From: Intrasporangiaceae bacterium URHB0013
Lineage (GTDB): Bacteria; Actinomycetota; Actinomycetes; Actinomycetales; Dermatophilaceae
Assembly: GCA_000620545.1 (NCBI GenBank)
Contig: KK211150.1
Span: forward strand, 353,423 to 417,422
DNA: 64,000 nt
Direction: 5' to 3'
The notes under the pieces were generated by a model that searched no databases, was not told where the DNA came from, and saw only the letters and a list, made by a program, of their open reading frames with translations. The translations under genes were made by a program, and so were the position numbers. The first letter of the stretch is position 1. Every line of letters starts with the position of its first letter. Shown here in pieces: positions 1-7,975 of the stretch.

Positions 1-365
1 AGGACAGGCCAGAACTCTACGTCGCCGGGCCTGAGGATGGGAACTACTCTTACACGCGCATTGTCTGCTGGTTTCATACACCACCGTCCCCGTCCGTGGG
101 TCGTTACGTTTGCACGGTGCGACTCCAGGGCCCGCGAGGTTTATACCCGGATACAATCGTGCGGTGCAGCCTGAATGACTCGCCGATCGGGGAACCGTTC
201 GTAGTCCCGTCCGAGGAAGCGACCCTCTGGCCATTCCCCATGACTCTCGAAGGGGGATGGGACTGGGGCTTCGCCATCCACGTCCCCGTAGGGCCCGGAG
301 GGTTACGGTTCTTCGGCCTCACCGTCATGAGGCTTCCCGAAGCGGCTGAACTAGCTCCGGTCTGA
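1..365 (+). CDS. Hypothetical protein, 5'-truncated by window edge
   Basis: An open frame runs from the first bases of the window (codons begin at base 3) to TGA at 363-365, giving about 120 residues. An internal GTG at 96 could serve as a start, but the upstream part reads as ordinary protein (…YVAGPEDGNYSYTRIVCW…), so I treat the gene as entering from the left. It is rich in Gly, Pro and aromatic residues and has no motif I recognise. The frame continuing upstream of any start codon is the main reason to call it real. Confidence 0.55.
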   Translation, partial: DRPELYVAGPEDGNYSYTRIVCWFHTPPSPSVGRYVCTVRLQGPRGLYPDTIVRCSLNDSPIGEPFVVPSEEATLWPFPMTLEGGWDWGFAIHVPVGPGGLRFFGLTVMRLPEAAELAPV

Positions 366-518
366 GCGACTCATTCGACAGCCCGAGCATCGCAGCGGCA
401 GAAAGGGGCATGGAGCGGCTGGCGCGCTGATGCGCTTCGAGCGACCGTCAGCTTGGCGACGCCGCTTTTCGCTCGCTGCCTGAGTCGCGGGGAAGTGACG
501 CGCCTCGCGCGTACGCCT

Positions 519-1151
519 TCAGTTCGAGAGGTGCTCGACTTTGATGGCTATGTCGAGAACGTCAGGAACGGCATCCAAGACGGTGACCTCCGCGAGCGCT
601 CCGCTACGGCCGTAGCGGCTCCGGTACTCCTCATACGGGAAGTGCCGAATCGGTATCCATGACTCTCTGCTCCGCATCGGATGGTTGCGTTGCGTGATCG
701 CTCCACTGTTGAACCGACAAAGCTGTATCTGCTGCTCGTACCGCTCCACTAGGAGGCGAGTATCAACGTGTATGACCACCTGGGCCTGGTTGCGGTACTC
801 GCGGGCGTTCCGCAGACGCTCGAGGCGTTCGCGGGTCGGCCAGAAGAACACCCGAGAATTGATGGCCGTCAAGAATTCGCTCACCGAATGACCGGGCTCG
901 ATCTTCTCGGCTAGGAACTTCATTGGCTTCTGGTCTCGGATCACCGCAGGCTCCAGTCCCTGCCTCCTCAGGGCTGTGGAGCGTAGACGTGGATGCGCCA
1001 AGAGTGCCTGTTGACGCTTGGTATCGACGTCGAAGACCTCGAGGAGTCGTGCCGTCGAGAGCAGGCCGAGGCGTTCGATCGAGGGCCAGGCGAGAGCCGA
1101 GGAAGCGTGGTAGACGCGAGGGCATGTAGCAATGAACTGGGCGAGCTCCAT
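519..1151 (-). CDS. DUF7002-like protein
   Basis: 210 residues. The N-terminus (…CPRVYHASSALAWPSIERLGLLST…) resembles the 'fHh…..np.SI..hGLlS' opening of DUF7002 and related ADP-ribosyltransferase-like folds. It is followed by a conserved-looking LAEKIEPG…SEFLTAINSRVFFW segment and HVDTRLL. ATG at 1151 has AGGAT about 9 bases upstream. Function is unknown. Family assignment is by eye from motif order and could be wrong in detail. It is convergent with nothing obvious and divergent from the GIY-YIG gene to its right. Confidence 0.7.
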   Translation of the reverse strand: MELAQFIATCPRVYHASSALAWPSIERLGLLSTARLLEVFDVDTKRQQALLAHPRLRSTALRRQGLEPAVIRDQKPMKFLAEKIEPGHSVSEFLTAINSRVFFWPTRERLERLRNAREYRNQAQVVIHVDTRLLVERYEQQIQLCRFNSGAITQRNHPMRSRESWIPIRHFPYEEYRSRYGRSGALAEVTVLDAVPDVLDIAIKVEHLSN

Positions 1152-1293
1152 GTCCGGATCCTGTCACCAGGGAGGTCGAACCGGCCCCGGGAGCGTTGGC
1201 CAGTGAAGGAGCCTCAACTGGGGCGGCTGAGGGCGGCTACGTCAGTATGGAGCGCGACTAAATGACGCCGTTGTCGTCGCAGCGCTCGAATCG

Positions 1294-1854
1294 TTGGCTG
1301 GCGCAAGACACGACCACGCGACGGCCGTTGCGCTTGTGCCGGCACGTCCGGGCCTCTATGCGTTCTATGGTGACGAGCTCGCGTGGTCCTCCCTTGGGCT
1401 GAGTCCCGCGTTCGACGATCAGCCTCTGTATGTCGGGAAGGCCGAGAGAAGCCTCAATGGCCGGGACGTGCGCACACACTTCGCCCAGGGGAAGACGGGA
1501 TCATCGACAGTCCGGCGGAGTCTCGCAGCTTTGCTCGCAGAAGAACTCGGACTGGTGGCCGTGCCGCGAAGCATGGCGAGACCTGACGGAAGCGCAAACT
1601 TCGGTCTGGACCCCGCGAGCGAGGCGCGTTTGAGCGCATGGATGGTGCAACGGCTTTCACTGGCGACGTGGACCAAGGATGGGGCCGAGACTCTGGACGA
1701 CATCGAGACGGTCATCGTCGGCCGCCTGCGCCCGCCGCTGAATCTCGCGAAGTCGGTGAGCCCAGAGAGCGGCTCCGGGGGCTTGAAGGCGCATGGCAGA
1801 TCTAGCTCGGGCCTGGCACCCTGGCGCTACCGAAGGCTAATGGCGTTCAGGTAA
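1294..1854 (+). CDS. GIY-YIG nuclease-like protein
   Basis: 186 residues from a TTG start. The GIY-YIG hallmark is visible as GLYAFYG (about residues 20-26) and PLYVGKAE.SLNGRD (about 44-58), then HF, an Asp/Glu-rich helix and a C-terminal RPPLNLAKS segment matching the usual family end (…rPplN). The family cuts one DNA strand using the Tyr, Arg and a later Glu. No ATG lies upstream before the in-frame stop at 1228, so TTG is the only reasonable start. The last 30 residues are low complexity. Confidence 0.7.
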   Translation: MAGARHDHATAVALVPARPGLYAFYGDELAWSSLGLSPAFDDQPLYVGKAERSLNGRDVRTHFAQGKTGSSTVRRSLAALLAEELGLVAVPRSMARPDGSANFGLDPASEARLSAWMVQRLSLATWTKDGAETLDDIETVIVGRLRPPLNLAKSVSPESGSGGLKAHGRSSSGLAPWRYRRLMAFR

Positions 1855-2090
1855 AGGTCACCCCGGGCCAGCGCGATGTCGTGGCGAAAAGACGTACTGC
1901 AATGGGAGTCCTGACACCGATCACCCGTCGAACCATGCGACTTGTGACTGGGGTCGCTTGAGTGGATGGCGAGGCATTGCAGACTTCACCTCGGAGCAAC
2001 AATCGCTTCGTGGGCCGAACCCGCGCTCTCAGAGGCGCGGGCTCGGCCCTGCCTTCATGTCCGATCCGGCGGCGTGGAGGTCGCAAGTGA

Positions 2091-2765
2091 TCACGCGTGG
2101 CCTCCGTTCATAGCCCTATCAAGGTTGTGCCGCGAAAGCACGTCTCTCATCCACTCGTCCGCCATCAGCCCCACCCAAAAGGCACCAAAGAGCAGAGCGC
2201 AGGAGGCTAAGACAGCCGTAAAAACCTTGACGAAGTCCAGAAGGGCGTGGACGTCAGAAGTCGCCGTGGGCCACAACAGCACCCAATCACCAAGCACTAT
2301 GACGCCGGCAACAACCCAGAAGACACTCAGAACGAGCAGGGTTTGAAAAGGTCGAAGATCCGCCGCCTCCGGCTCGAGCCGGCGTCGAAACCCTTCATCG
2401 AGAACAGACCAGAAGTCCTCGCGGGGGGTCCACGACCTCCGCTTTGCCATCGGGTGCTGTTCCGCGGCCGACTGCAGCGCGGCGTCCGCGGTCTCAAACC
2501 GTTGGTCCTCCACCCACCGCGGGTGGCTCGGGTCACCCGCGCACGCGGCGACTTGCGGATCCAGCTCGAACAGGAAGAGGTGGGGAATCACATCGACGCC
2601 GGCGCAGCGGACTCTCCGGTGCGTGTAGGTGCCGTCAAGCCTCTCCATCAGCACGGCGATCTCCACCGTGGCCGGCTCCAAGCGGCTGCGGCGCACAGCG
2701 ACTACCTGGGCTCTGTCCACCCACGGTTGCCGTGGCCTGTCCTCCGGCCTCCGCCTCGACACCAT
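2091..2765 (-). CDS. Hypothetical membrane protein, two TM helices
   Basis: 224 residues from ATG 2765; a longer GTG start at 2813 is possible. The N-terminal half is soluble and acidic/basic mixed. Two hydrophobic segments follow in the C-terminal half: TLLVLSVFWVVAGVIVLGDW and, after a short loop, VFTAVLASCALLFGAFWVGL. This suggests a hairpin in the cytoplasmic membrane with a large soluble domain. I do not recognise a family. It lies alone between the GIY-YIG gene and the lipoprotein gene. Confidence 0.55.
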   Translation of the reverse strand: MVSRRRPEDRPRQPWVDRAQVVAVRRSRLEPATVEIAVLMERLDGTYTHRRVRCAGVDVIPHLFLFELDPQVAACAGDPSHPRWVEDQRFETADAALQSAAEQHPMAKRRSWTPREDFWSVLDEGFRRRLEPEAADLRPFQTLLVLSVFWVVAGVIVLGDWVLLWPTATSDVHALLDFVKVFTAVLASCALLFGAFWVGLMADEWMRDVLSRHNLDRAMNGGHA

Positions 2766-3050
2766 CCCTTCAGGATGGCACCGCGAGTCAGCAACGCGAT
2801 GGGAATCGCGCACAGCGCCTTGTCCGGCGACATGCGGGGGCGAATCTCATGGAGATCCGCGGGCTTCCTACGGCTGAACCGATTCGGGAGCGCTTGGCGT
2901 GACCGAGTCGGTCCCAAGGAGTTGGTTCAACCCTGACGTAAACACGCACCACGGCGCCGACAGATATTTGAGCCTTACTCGCGGCGGTGTGACGCTGTCC
3001 CGCGGGCGTCTTGATGCGAGGGGCCCACGGTTCACCGAGGTCGACGCTAC

Positions 3051-3515
3051 TTATCCTCCGACGAGTGACTTGAACTTGGGACAGTCCGAAAGAATTGCGA
3101 CCACGGCCACCTTGGCGGCGACGTCACCCTTGAGGTGAAAGGCGTCCTTCATCCAAGGGCCTACGGTGCTCGCCTTACCCGACTCGATACGGTCACAGAT
3201 GCCCCGGGCCAACTCGTCCATCTTGGTGCTGTCATCCATCCCGGCTGCCTTGGCGGCGGCATAGAACGCGATTTTTCCGCCCAACTTCTCGCCCACGGCC
3301 TTCGCGCCGTTCGAGTCAGAAGACGTCGCAGTTGTCATGTCGGGGGTAGGTGAGCTGGCGGAGGACGAAGCTGGAACTCTAGACGGTGTCGGCTTCGCGC
3401 TCGGAGCCTCAGTGGTAGCCACCTGCGTGGGGGCGGCTGTGGACGCCGTGACCGAATTGGACGAGCAGCCAGTAGCGGCGGCGACGACGAGAGCGGCGAC
3501 CACAAGATGTTTCAT
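3051..3515 (-). CDS. Putative lipoprotein (DUF732-like C-terminus)
   Basis: 154 residues. ATG 3515 begins a lipoprotein signal peptide (MKHLVVAALVVAAATGCSS) with lipobox ATGC; Cys17 would be lipidated. A Ser/Thr/Pro/Ala-rich linker of about 60 residues follows. The compact C-terminal domain contains ARGICDRIESG and a terminal SDCP, where two Cys could form a disulfide, reminiscent of the DUF732 fold of secreted actinobacterial proteins. The frame is open upstream to 3683, but the lipobox fixes the start. Surface-exposed; function unknown. Confidence 0.7.
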   Translation of the reverse strand: MKHLVVAALVVAAATGCSSNSVTASTAAPTQVATTEAPSAKPTPSRVPASSSASSPTPDMTTATSSDSNGAKAVGEKLGGKIAFYAAAKAAGMDDSTKMDELARGICDRIESGKASTVGPWMKDAFHLKGDVAAKVAVVAILSDCPKFKSLVGG

Positions 3516-4012
3516 GCTCGAAGTGTTATACATTGCACTGCTTGTCCGAAGGCGGCAGGCCGTTGTTCTGGCCTTTTCGACGAATCCCGGTGCACTACCT
3601 TGGCGCCCGGCGGGCTGCATGCGGGCGGCGGCGAAATCCCGGAACCGCTCGACGGCTTCGACCCGACCTGGCCGCTTGCGCATCAGGCAAGGACGCTGGC
3701 CGCAGAGGGCGGGGCTGGGTCGACCGTGCTTGCCGCCTTAGCGCGTACGCGTGCGCCGGCACGCGGCGGAAAGACGCGCCCGCTGGGCCGACAGGAGCGG
3801 AGGGCCGCCGCCGGTGGCTCGGACCCCCTTAAGCACCAATACACAAGCAGGCCGTGAAAGGCCCACCTCCGAACTGGCCGAGGGAGGGGCACCCGCCATC
3901 TGAGCATTGTTAGCGCTGGCTGACATTAGTGCCCCGCATGAATCGGGTCCCGAATGCGCCGACGTCGATGCCTGGTCGCTGAACGTGCGATGTCCCGTGA
4001 CGAGCAGCAGAG
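3516..4012. other. Intergenic stretch without convincing gene
   Basis: About 500 bases between two minus-strand genes. Several short open frames exist on both strands, but their translations are Arg/Pro-rich and look like read-through of GC-rich DNA. A GTG overlapping the stop of the gene at 4013 (GTGA) opens a 92-codon frame that I do not believe. No hairpin or repeat stood out. Confidence 0.4.
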
Positions 4013-5209
4013 TCACACGCCGAGGGTCAGTTGTCTGGAAAGCTGTTCGAGGGCCCGCTGGAGCCTGTCGAGTATCTCCTGCAAGCCGTCGTAGCTGTCC
4101 GCGAACTCAATCCAGTCACGGATTTCGACCAAACTTCGAGAAGCGGCCCTCCCGGCCATATGTGAAGGGTCAACGCGGACCATTTGGGGCATTGCGGCAC
4201 GGGCTCGCTCGAGCCGGAACCACCAGCGCATCGCTTCGATTACCGACGCCCGCATGAGCGGGTCGACATGCTCGGGTTGATCCTGGAGCATGAGTTCGGT
4301 CACCGCGTCCGCGGCCAAGGCCGCCTTGAAGAACGCGCGCTCGGTGGCAGCGAGCACCAAGAAGGGATCCGCCTTCGCATCCTGCTCACCCAGACGTTCC
4401 GCTATGAGCGCTGCGCTGGCGACTTGAACGCCGGTCTCGGCTGCCTTCTTGCCGGCCACTGTCATGCTGGCAGTGAGCGCAGCGCTCCCGGCAGCGCCGA
4501 CCCCACCGACGGGGAAAAGCACGGCACCCACCCCTGCGGCGATGGTCGCCGGGATAATGGCCCGGGCCCCGGTGCGGGCCATGGTCAGCAGACGGTCACG
4601 CAGACGTTTCCCTTCCGGGGTCTCAGAGTCGGCGCCTTCGACAGCGTCGATCAGCCGCCGTAGCCGGAACACGTAGACCAGCATCCGGTGGGACGCCTCC
4701 GCGCTCAGCTCGCCGCGGCTCGCAGCATCTGGCGCGGTAATCGCTTCGGACAGCGCGATCTGCATCTCGCGGGCCGTCTGCGCACTTGAAGGCGGCGGGA
4801 TGTACCCCATCAGATCTAGCAGTCCAGTGAGGTCGGACTCGAGGACCTCCATCACCCGGGCGCGCTGCTCGGGCGTGGCCAGCCCCAGTCCCTGCTCCGC
4901 CGCCGAGAGGTCAGACCAAAACGCTGCGTCGAGAGCCAGATCGGACAGCACCTTCGCGATCTGCCGGGCCGCGTCGCGTAAGTACCGCGCCCAGTCCTCG
5001 CTGAGCTCCACGGCGTCGCGGGCCTCAATCAGATCTGCGGTGGCGGCCCGACAGTCTGCTAAACGAGCGGCGAGGGTAGAGGCGGCCGCTGCCTCGGCGT
5101 CCGCATCCGACTGGTCGCCCTGGCGTTCCCGACCGGCCTTCGGTGTCGCCTTCGAGGTCTCCCTGAAGTGCTGGCTGCCTTGTCTAGCGCGCTGGCTCGC
5201 TCTGCTCAT
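4013..5209 (-). CDS. Hypothetical protein with central hydrophobic segment
   Basis: 398 residues from ATG 5209, preceded by a G-rich Shine-Dalgarno-like run. The N-terminus is polar and charged (about 40 residues), followed by a long helical region. A hydrophobic, Gly/Ala-rich stretch (IIPATIAAGVGAVLFPVGG and onward) at about residues 217-250 could be one or two membrane segments or a pore-like helix. The C-terminus is helical with heptad-like Leu (LQEILDRLQRALEQLSRQL). No known family recognised. Such a helix-hydrophobic-helix layout occurs in effector-type membrane proteins, but that is speculation. Confidence 0.65.
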   Translation of the reverse strand: MSRASQRARQGSQHFRETSKATPKAGRERQGDQSDADAEAAAASTLAARLADCRAATADLIEARDAVELSEDWARYLRDAARQIAKVLSDLALDAAFWSDLSAAEQGLGLATPEQRARVMEVLESDLTGLLDLMGYIPPPSSAQTAREMQIALSEAITAPDAASRGELSAEASHRMLVYVFRLRRLIDAVEGADSETPEGKRLRDRLLTMARTGARAIIPATIAAGVGAVLFPVGGVGAAGSAALTASMTVAGKKAAETGVQVASAALIAERLGEQDAKADPFLVLAATERAFFKAALAADAVTELMLQDQPEHVDPLMRASVIEAMRWWFRLERARAAMPQMVRVDPSHMAGRAASRSLVEIRDWIEFADSYDGLQEILDRLQRALEQLSRQLTLGV

Positions 5210-5480
5210 GACGACCCCCTGTTGTCAGCGGCTGCTCACCACTTGGACACACGTTGGGCTACGGGCCCGCTTGCCGTCAAGACGCCCGGCGCCCTCGGGT
5301 CAGTGGCGACCAAGCTCCGGCAACCGCGGCTGTGCCACCGCGCGAGGTCACGCACTGCCCGGAACCTACGATTCGCGACGCGAGGCGGTCTCGACACCTC
5401 AATGATCGGTAGTTCCGATGACAAGCACAGAGGACCTTCAATGGAGCCTGCTGGCCCGTTCAAACGCCCTTGCTCCGGAA

Positions 5481-5493
5481 TAGGGTGCGGAGC
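5481..5493 (+). promoter_or_regulatory. -10 box for leaderless start
   Basis: TAGGGT at 5481-5486 lies 7 bases before ATG 5494, which fits a TANNNT -10 box with transcription starting at or beside the start codon. Confidence 0.4.
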
Positions 5494-5967
5494 ATGTCGG
5501 CTGAAGCCGCAGACCTTGGCCACGCTACAAACCGTCGGCGTTACGAGTTGCTTCATGCCGGCTTGGAGGCGAGCCTCATCTCGCGCCCCGGGGAAGATAT
5601 GGTCGCTATGTGCCTCCGGAAGCCCGAGGCGGAAGCCACCGACGCGCTCCGCGGTTCCTTGAACCGGCTCGGCGCTGGCGACGAGTATCTGGCGCGACGC
5701 AAGGCCTCCGTCGGGGTGGCGGGAACTGACCTCACCCTTCAGGACCTCCCAAGCGGACAGCTTCTCGTCGCGCTGGAAGCCAAGGCCATAACGGCTACAG
5801 ACGCTCACGCCCCAGGGTTTGATGCGTGGTTTGATCCGCAAGTCGGCGCCGACGTTTCGAAGCTCGAGCGAAGTCAAGCAAATTTGCGGCTGTTTCTGGT
5901 GTACAAAAACCATTGGCGCTGGATGGCAAAATCCGAAATGCGGGCGATGGATTCGTGCGACATCTGA
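5494..5967 (+). CDS. Small PD-(D/E)XK nuclease-like protein
   Basis: 157 residues from ATG 5494. A candidate nuclease core is visible: GTDLTL (Asp79) followed by a strand ending in ALEAKAI (Glu95-Ala-Lys97), the D…ExK spacing of PD-(D/E)XK enzymes. After this come FDPQVGADVSKLERSQANL and a strand LFLVYKN, as in restriction-type endonucleases. It is short for a stand-alone restriction enzyme. There is no methyltransferase nearby. Assignment is by motif only; substrate unknown. Confidence 0.55.
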   Translation: MSAEAADLGHATNRRRYELLHAGLEASLISRPGEDMVAMCLRKPEAEATDALRGSLNRLGAGDEYLARRKASVGVAGTDLTLQDLPSGQLLVALEAKAITATDAHAPGFDAWFDPQVGADVSKLERSQANLRLFLVYKNHWRWMAKSEMRAMDSCDI

Positions 5968-6154
5968 GCATCAGGTCGCGCCGGCGTTGCCGTGAGGAGT
6001 CGAGGATAGGCGTTTGAATGCGCACGTACCTTGGGTGACCACTCGGGCAGCTAGACCATCGCGCCGGTCTGGCCATCACGCGACGTGGCCGCCAACATGG
6101 GGTGAAGCGTCGCGCGGCGGTCAGGGAGCGTGGCCCTGCGGGTGGGGGAAGCCG

Positions 6155-7480
6155 ATGGTGGAAGGGCTCAGCTTTATCGAGGCGCTGACCGAGCGTCTGG
6201 GGAGTCGAGAAGCGGCCGAGGCCGTTTCCCGCGCGTTCGGGGAGGTGGTCCGTGAGGAGGTCGCCCGCGGTGGCCGGGTCGCGGTTCCAGGATTCGGGGT
6301 TTTCGACGCTGGCACCTCCGGGGAATCGGATGGCGGCCCCGCCAGACTGCGATTCCGCCCTGGGAGGGTATTCCGGGAAATGGTCAACGAGGGGCCTGCC
6401 TCCCTGCCAAGTCAGAGCGGGGTCGCATCCCTGCTGCCGGGCCATCCACCGCCCGAGGAGGGTGCTTCACGAGCGGCTCGGCCCGGAGCGCGAGCCCGCG
6501 CTGAGCAGGCCCGTGACGCCCGGCTCGGGACGGTTCTGGCGTTCCGGCACTACGACGTGCCAGCGGGGGTGTCCTTGTCCGCGGTGCTGCCGGACGACTC
6601 TCCACGGTGCGGCATCTACGTTCTTTACTTTCAAGACGGCCACCGCTACGTCGGACAGGCCCGGAATGTCTTGGCCAGATTCGGGTCGCACCGGCGGCGC
6701 TGGGCTGGACAAATCATCGGACTGGACTTCGCGCCCGCGGCCCTAAGCGAGCTTGACGACCTTGAGCGGCGCACCATTCAACAGCTTGAGCAAAGCGGCA
6801 TGGGACTGTACAACTCGGCGCTGGTCGGGCTGCCCATGGGCGAGAGCCCCTTGGACCTGGTGGTCGACCGCGTGGAGCAGGAGCGGTGGCTCGATGGCTC
6901 TACCCGTACCGCCTACGACTTCGGCGACCGGCTTGCGACTGCGGATCAGCGGTCGCGTGCGAGCAGCAAATTGGACGCCCTTCGAGCCCGTGAGGACTAC
7001 CAAGAGCTGCGCTTCGCGCTGCTGCGGTATCTGGCGAGCGTGGTTCCTTGGCCGCAGGAAACGGAACGCCGCTTCTGGTCGATCACCTCGATGCCGAGCA
7101 CCAACCAATCGCGCACGCAGCGCCGGCTCACTGCCATCAGCGTCAACAACGTCGAAACCCTCGTCGTGGCGGAGCTCTTGGAGGCGGGCGAGTGGGTGAC
7201 GGGTGGTTTCATCAATGTCTCGCCCGGGCTGGTGCGACGTCACGGGCTTAGATGGCCAGTCATCGGGCGTCGGTATCGGACGGTGGGCGAAGTCGATGCG
7301 ATCTACTTCGTTGGGGCCGAGGGACTCAGTGACCTCTTGGAGCGTGCTGACGTTGTCGATGCCGCACGCCGGCTGGCCCTCGGCCTGATGCGCAAAGGGC
7401 GGGGGATGATGGCGAAGTACCACGATGAGAGCTTGGCCGATGACGTCTTTGCGTCGTTCGCGGAACACGATGCTGGCTAG
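6155..7480 (+). CDS. HU/IHF-type DNA-binding domain fused to GIY-YIG nuclease
   Basis: 441 residues from ATG 6155, with GTGGGGGAAG upstream as ribosome-binding site; a longer frame from 6014 has an unconvincing N-terminus. Residues 1-80 match the histone-like HU fold: FIEALTERLGSREAAEAV helices, GRVAVPGFGVF, and LRFRPGRVFREMVN, equivalent to HU's 'kFkPGk.lkd.vN'. The DNA-embracing arm is shortened. After a linker, residues 152-225 hold a GIY-YIG module: CGIYVLYF, HRYVGQARNVLARFGSH, DLERRTIQQLE and LYNSALVG. The remaining 200 residues form an unrecognised C-terminal domain. Likely a DNA-targeted endonuclease; role unknown. Confidence 0.8.
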   Translation: MVEGLSFIEALTERLGSREAAEAVSRAFGEVVREEVARGGRVAVPGFGVFDAGTSGESDGGPARLRFRPGRVFREMVNEGPASLPSQSGVASLLPGHPPPEEGASRAARPGARARAEQARDARLGTVLAFRHYDVPAGVSLSAVLPDDSPRCGIYVLYFQDGHRYVGQARNVLARFGSHRRRWAGQIIGLDFAPAALSELDDLERRTIQQLEQSGMGLYNSALVGLPMGESPLDLVVDRVEQERWLDGSTRTAYDFGDRLATADQRSRASSKLDALRAREDYQELRFALLRYLASVVPWPQETERRFWSITSMPSTNQSRTQRRLTAISVNNVETLVVAELLEAGEWVTGGFINVSPGLVRRHGLRWPVIGRRYRTVGEVDAIYFVGAEGLSDLLERADVVDAARRLALGLMRKGRGMMAKYHDESLADDVFASFAEHDAG

Positions 7481-7963
7481 TCCTGCAGGAAGAAAGCTTC
7501 CAGACTCGGGCACGGCACAATCCGGAGAGCGCGCCCTCGCGTTCTGAGCGGGCCAGTTCATCACGTGGAGAAGGCCCCACGGCAGGCCTTCGCCATCGTT
7601 CGCGGAATGACCCCGATAGGGGGACGAAGCCACTGTCGATTCCCCGACGGGGGGCTTGCCTGGGCCGCCGGCTAGCTCTAGTGGGCCCCGGTGAGCAGGT
7701 GGGCTGGGACGCTAGGTCGGTGCATCGCCCTGGCTGAGCCGCATGCGGGGACGCCGGCGCCGGCACAGCTGTGGTCCGGGCTTCCTGGGGCGTTGGGAGC
7801 ATCTGCGCCAGCCTTGTGCACGAGTGCGCCACAGTCGGGATTGCGCCGGCGCATCCTGTCCTTCACCGACCAGCCCAGGGGTCCGGTAGAAAACCTGCCT
7901 CCGGCGGCTGCACCGTCCGCGCCCGACCTCGACAGCTAGTGCCCTGCGGCCGGATCTCCCCTC
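7481..7963. other. Intergenic stretch, no supported gene
   Basis: About 480 bases between two plus-strand nuclease-like genes. Open frames on both strands give Pro/Arg/Ala-rich translations without domains. I see no repeat or clear hairpin. The downstream end contains the -10 box of the next gene. Confidence 0.4.
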
Positions 7964-7975
7964 TAGAATCCAGAC
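7964..7975 (+). promoter_or_regulatory. -10 box for leaderless start
   Basis: TAGAAT at 7964-7969, 6 bases before the GTG at 7976. This fits a leaderless promoter and supports the chosen start. Confidence 0.45.

Noticed and set aside
453-662. A 69-codon plus-strand frame antisense to the DUF7002-like gene
   Set aside because: Overlaps the better supported minus-strand gene and has no ribosome-binding site.
3738-4016. A 92-codon minus-strand frame whose GTG overlaps the stop of the 398-residue gene
   Set aside because: The overlap is suggestive, but the translation is low complexity with an Arg-rich end and no recognisable fold.
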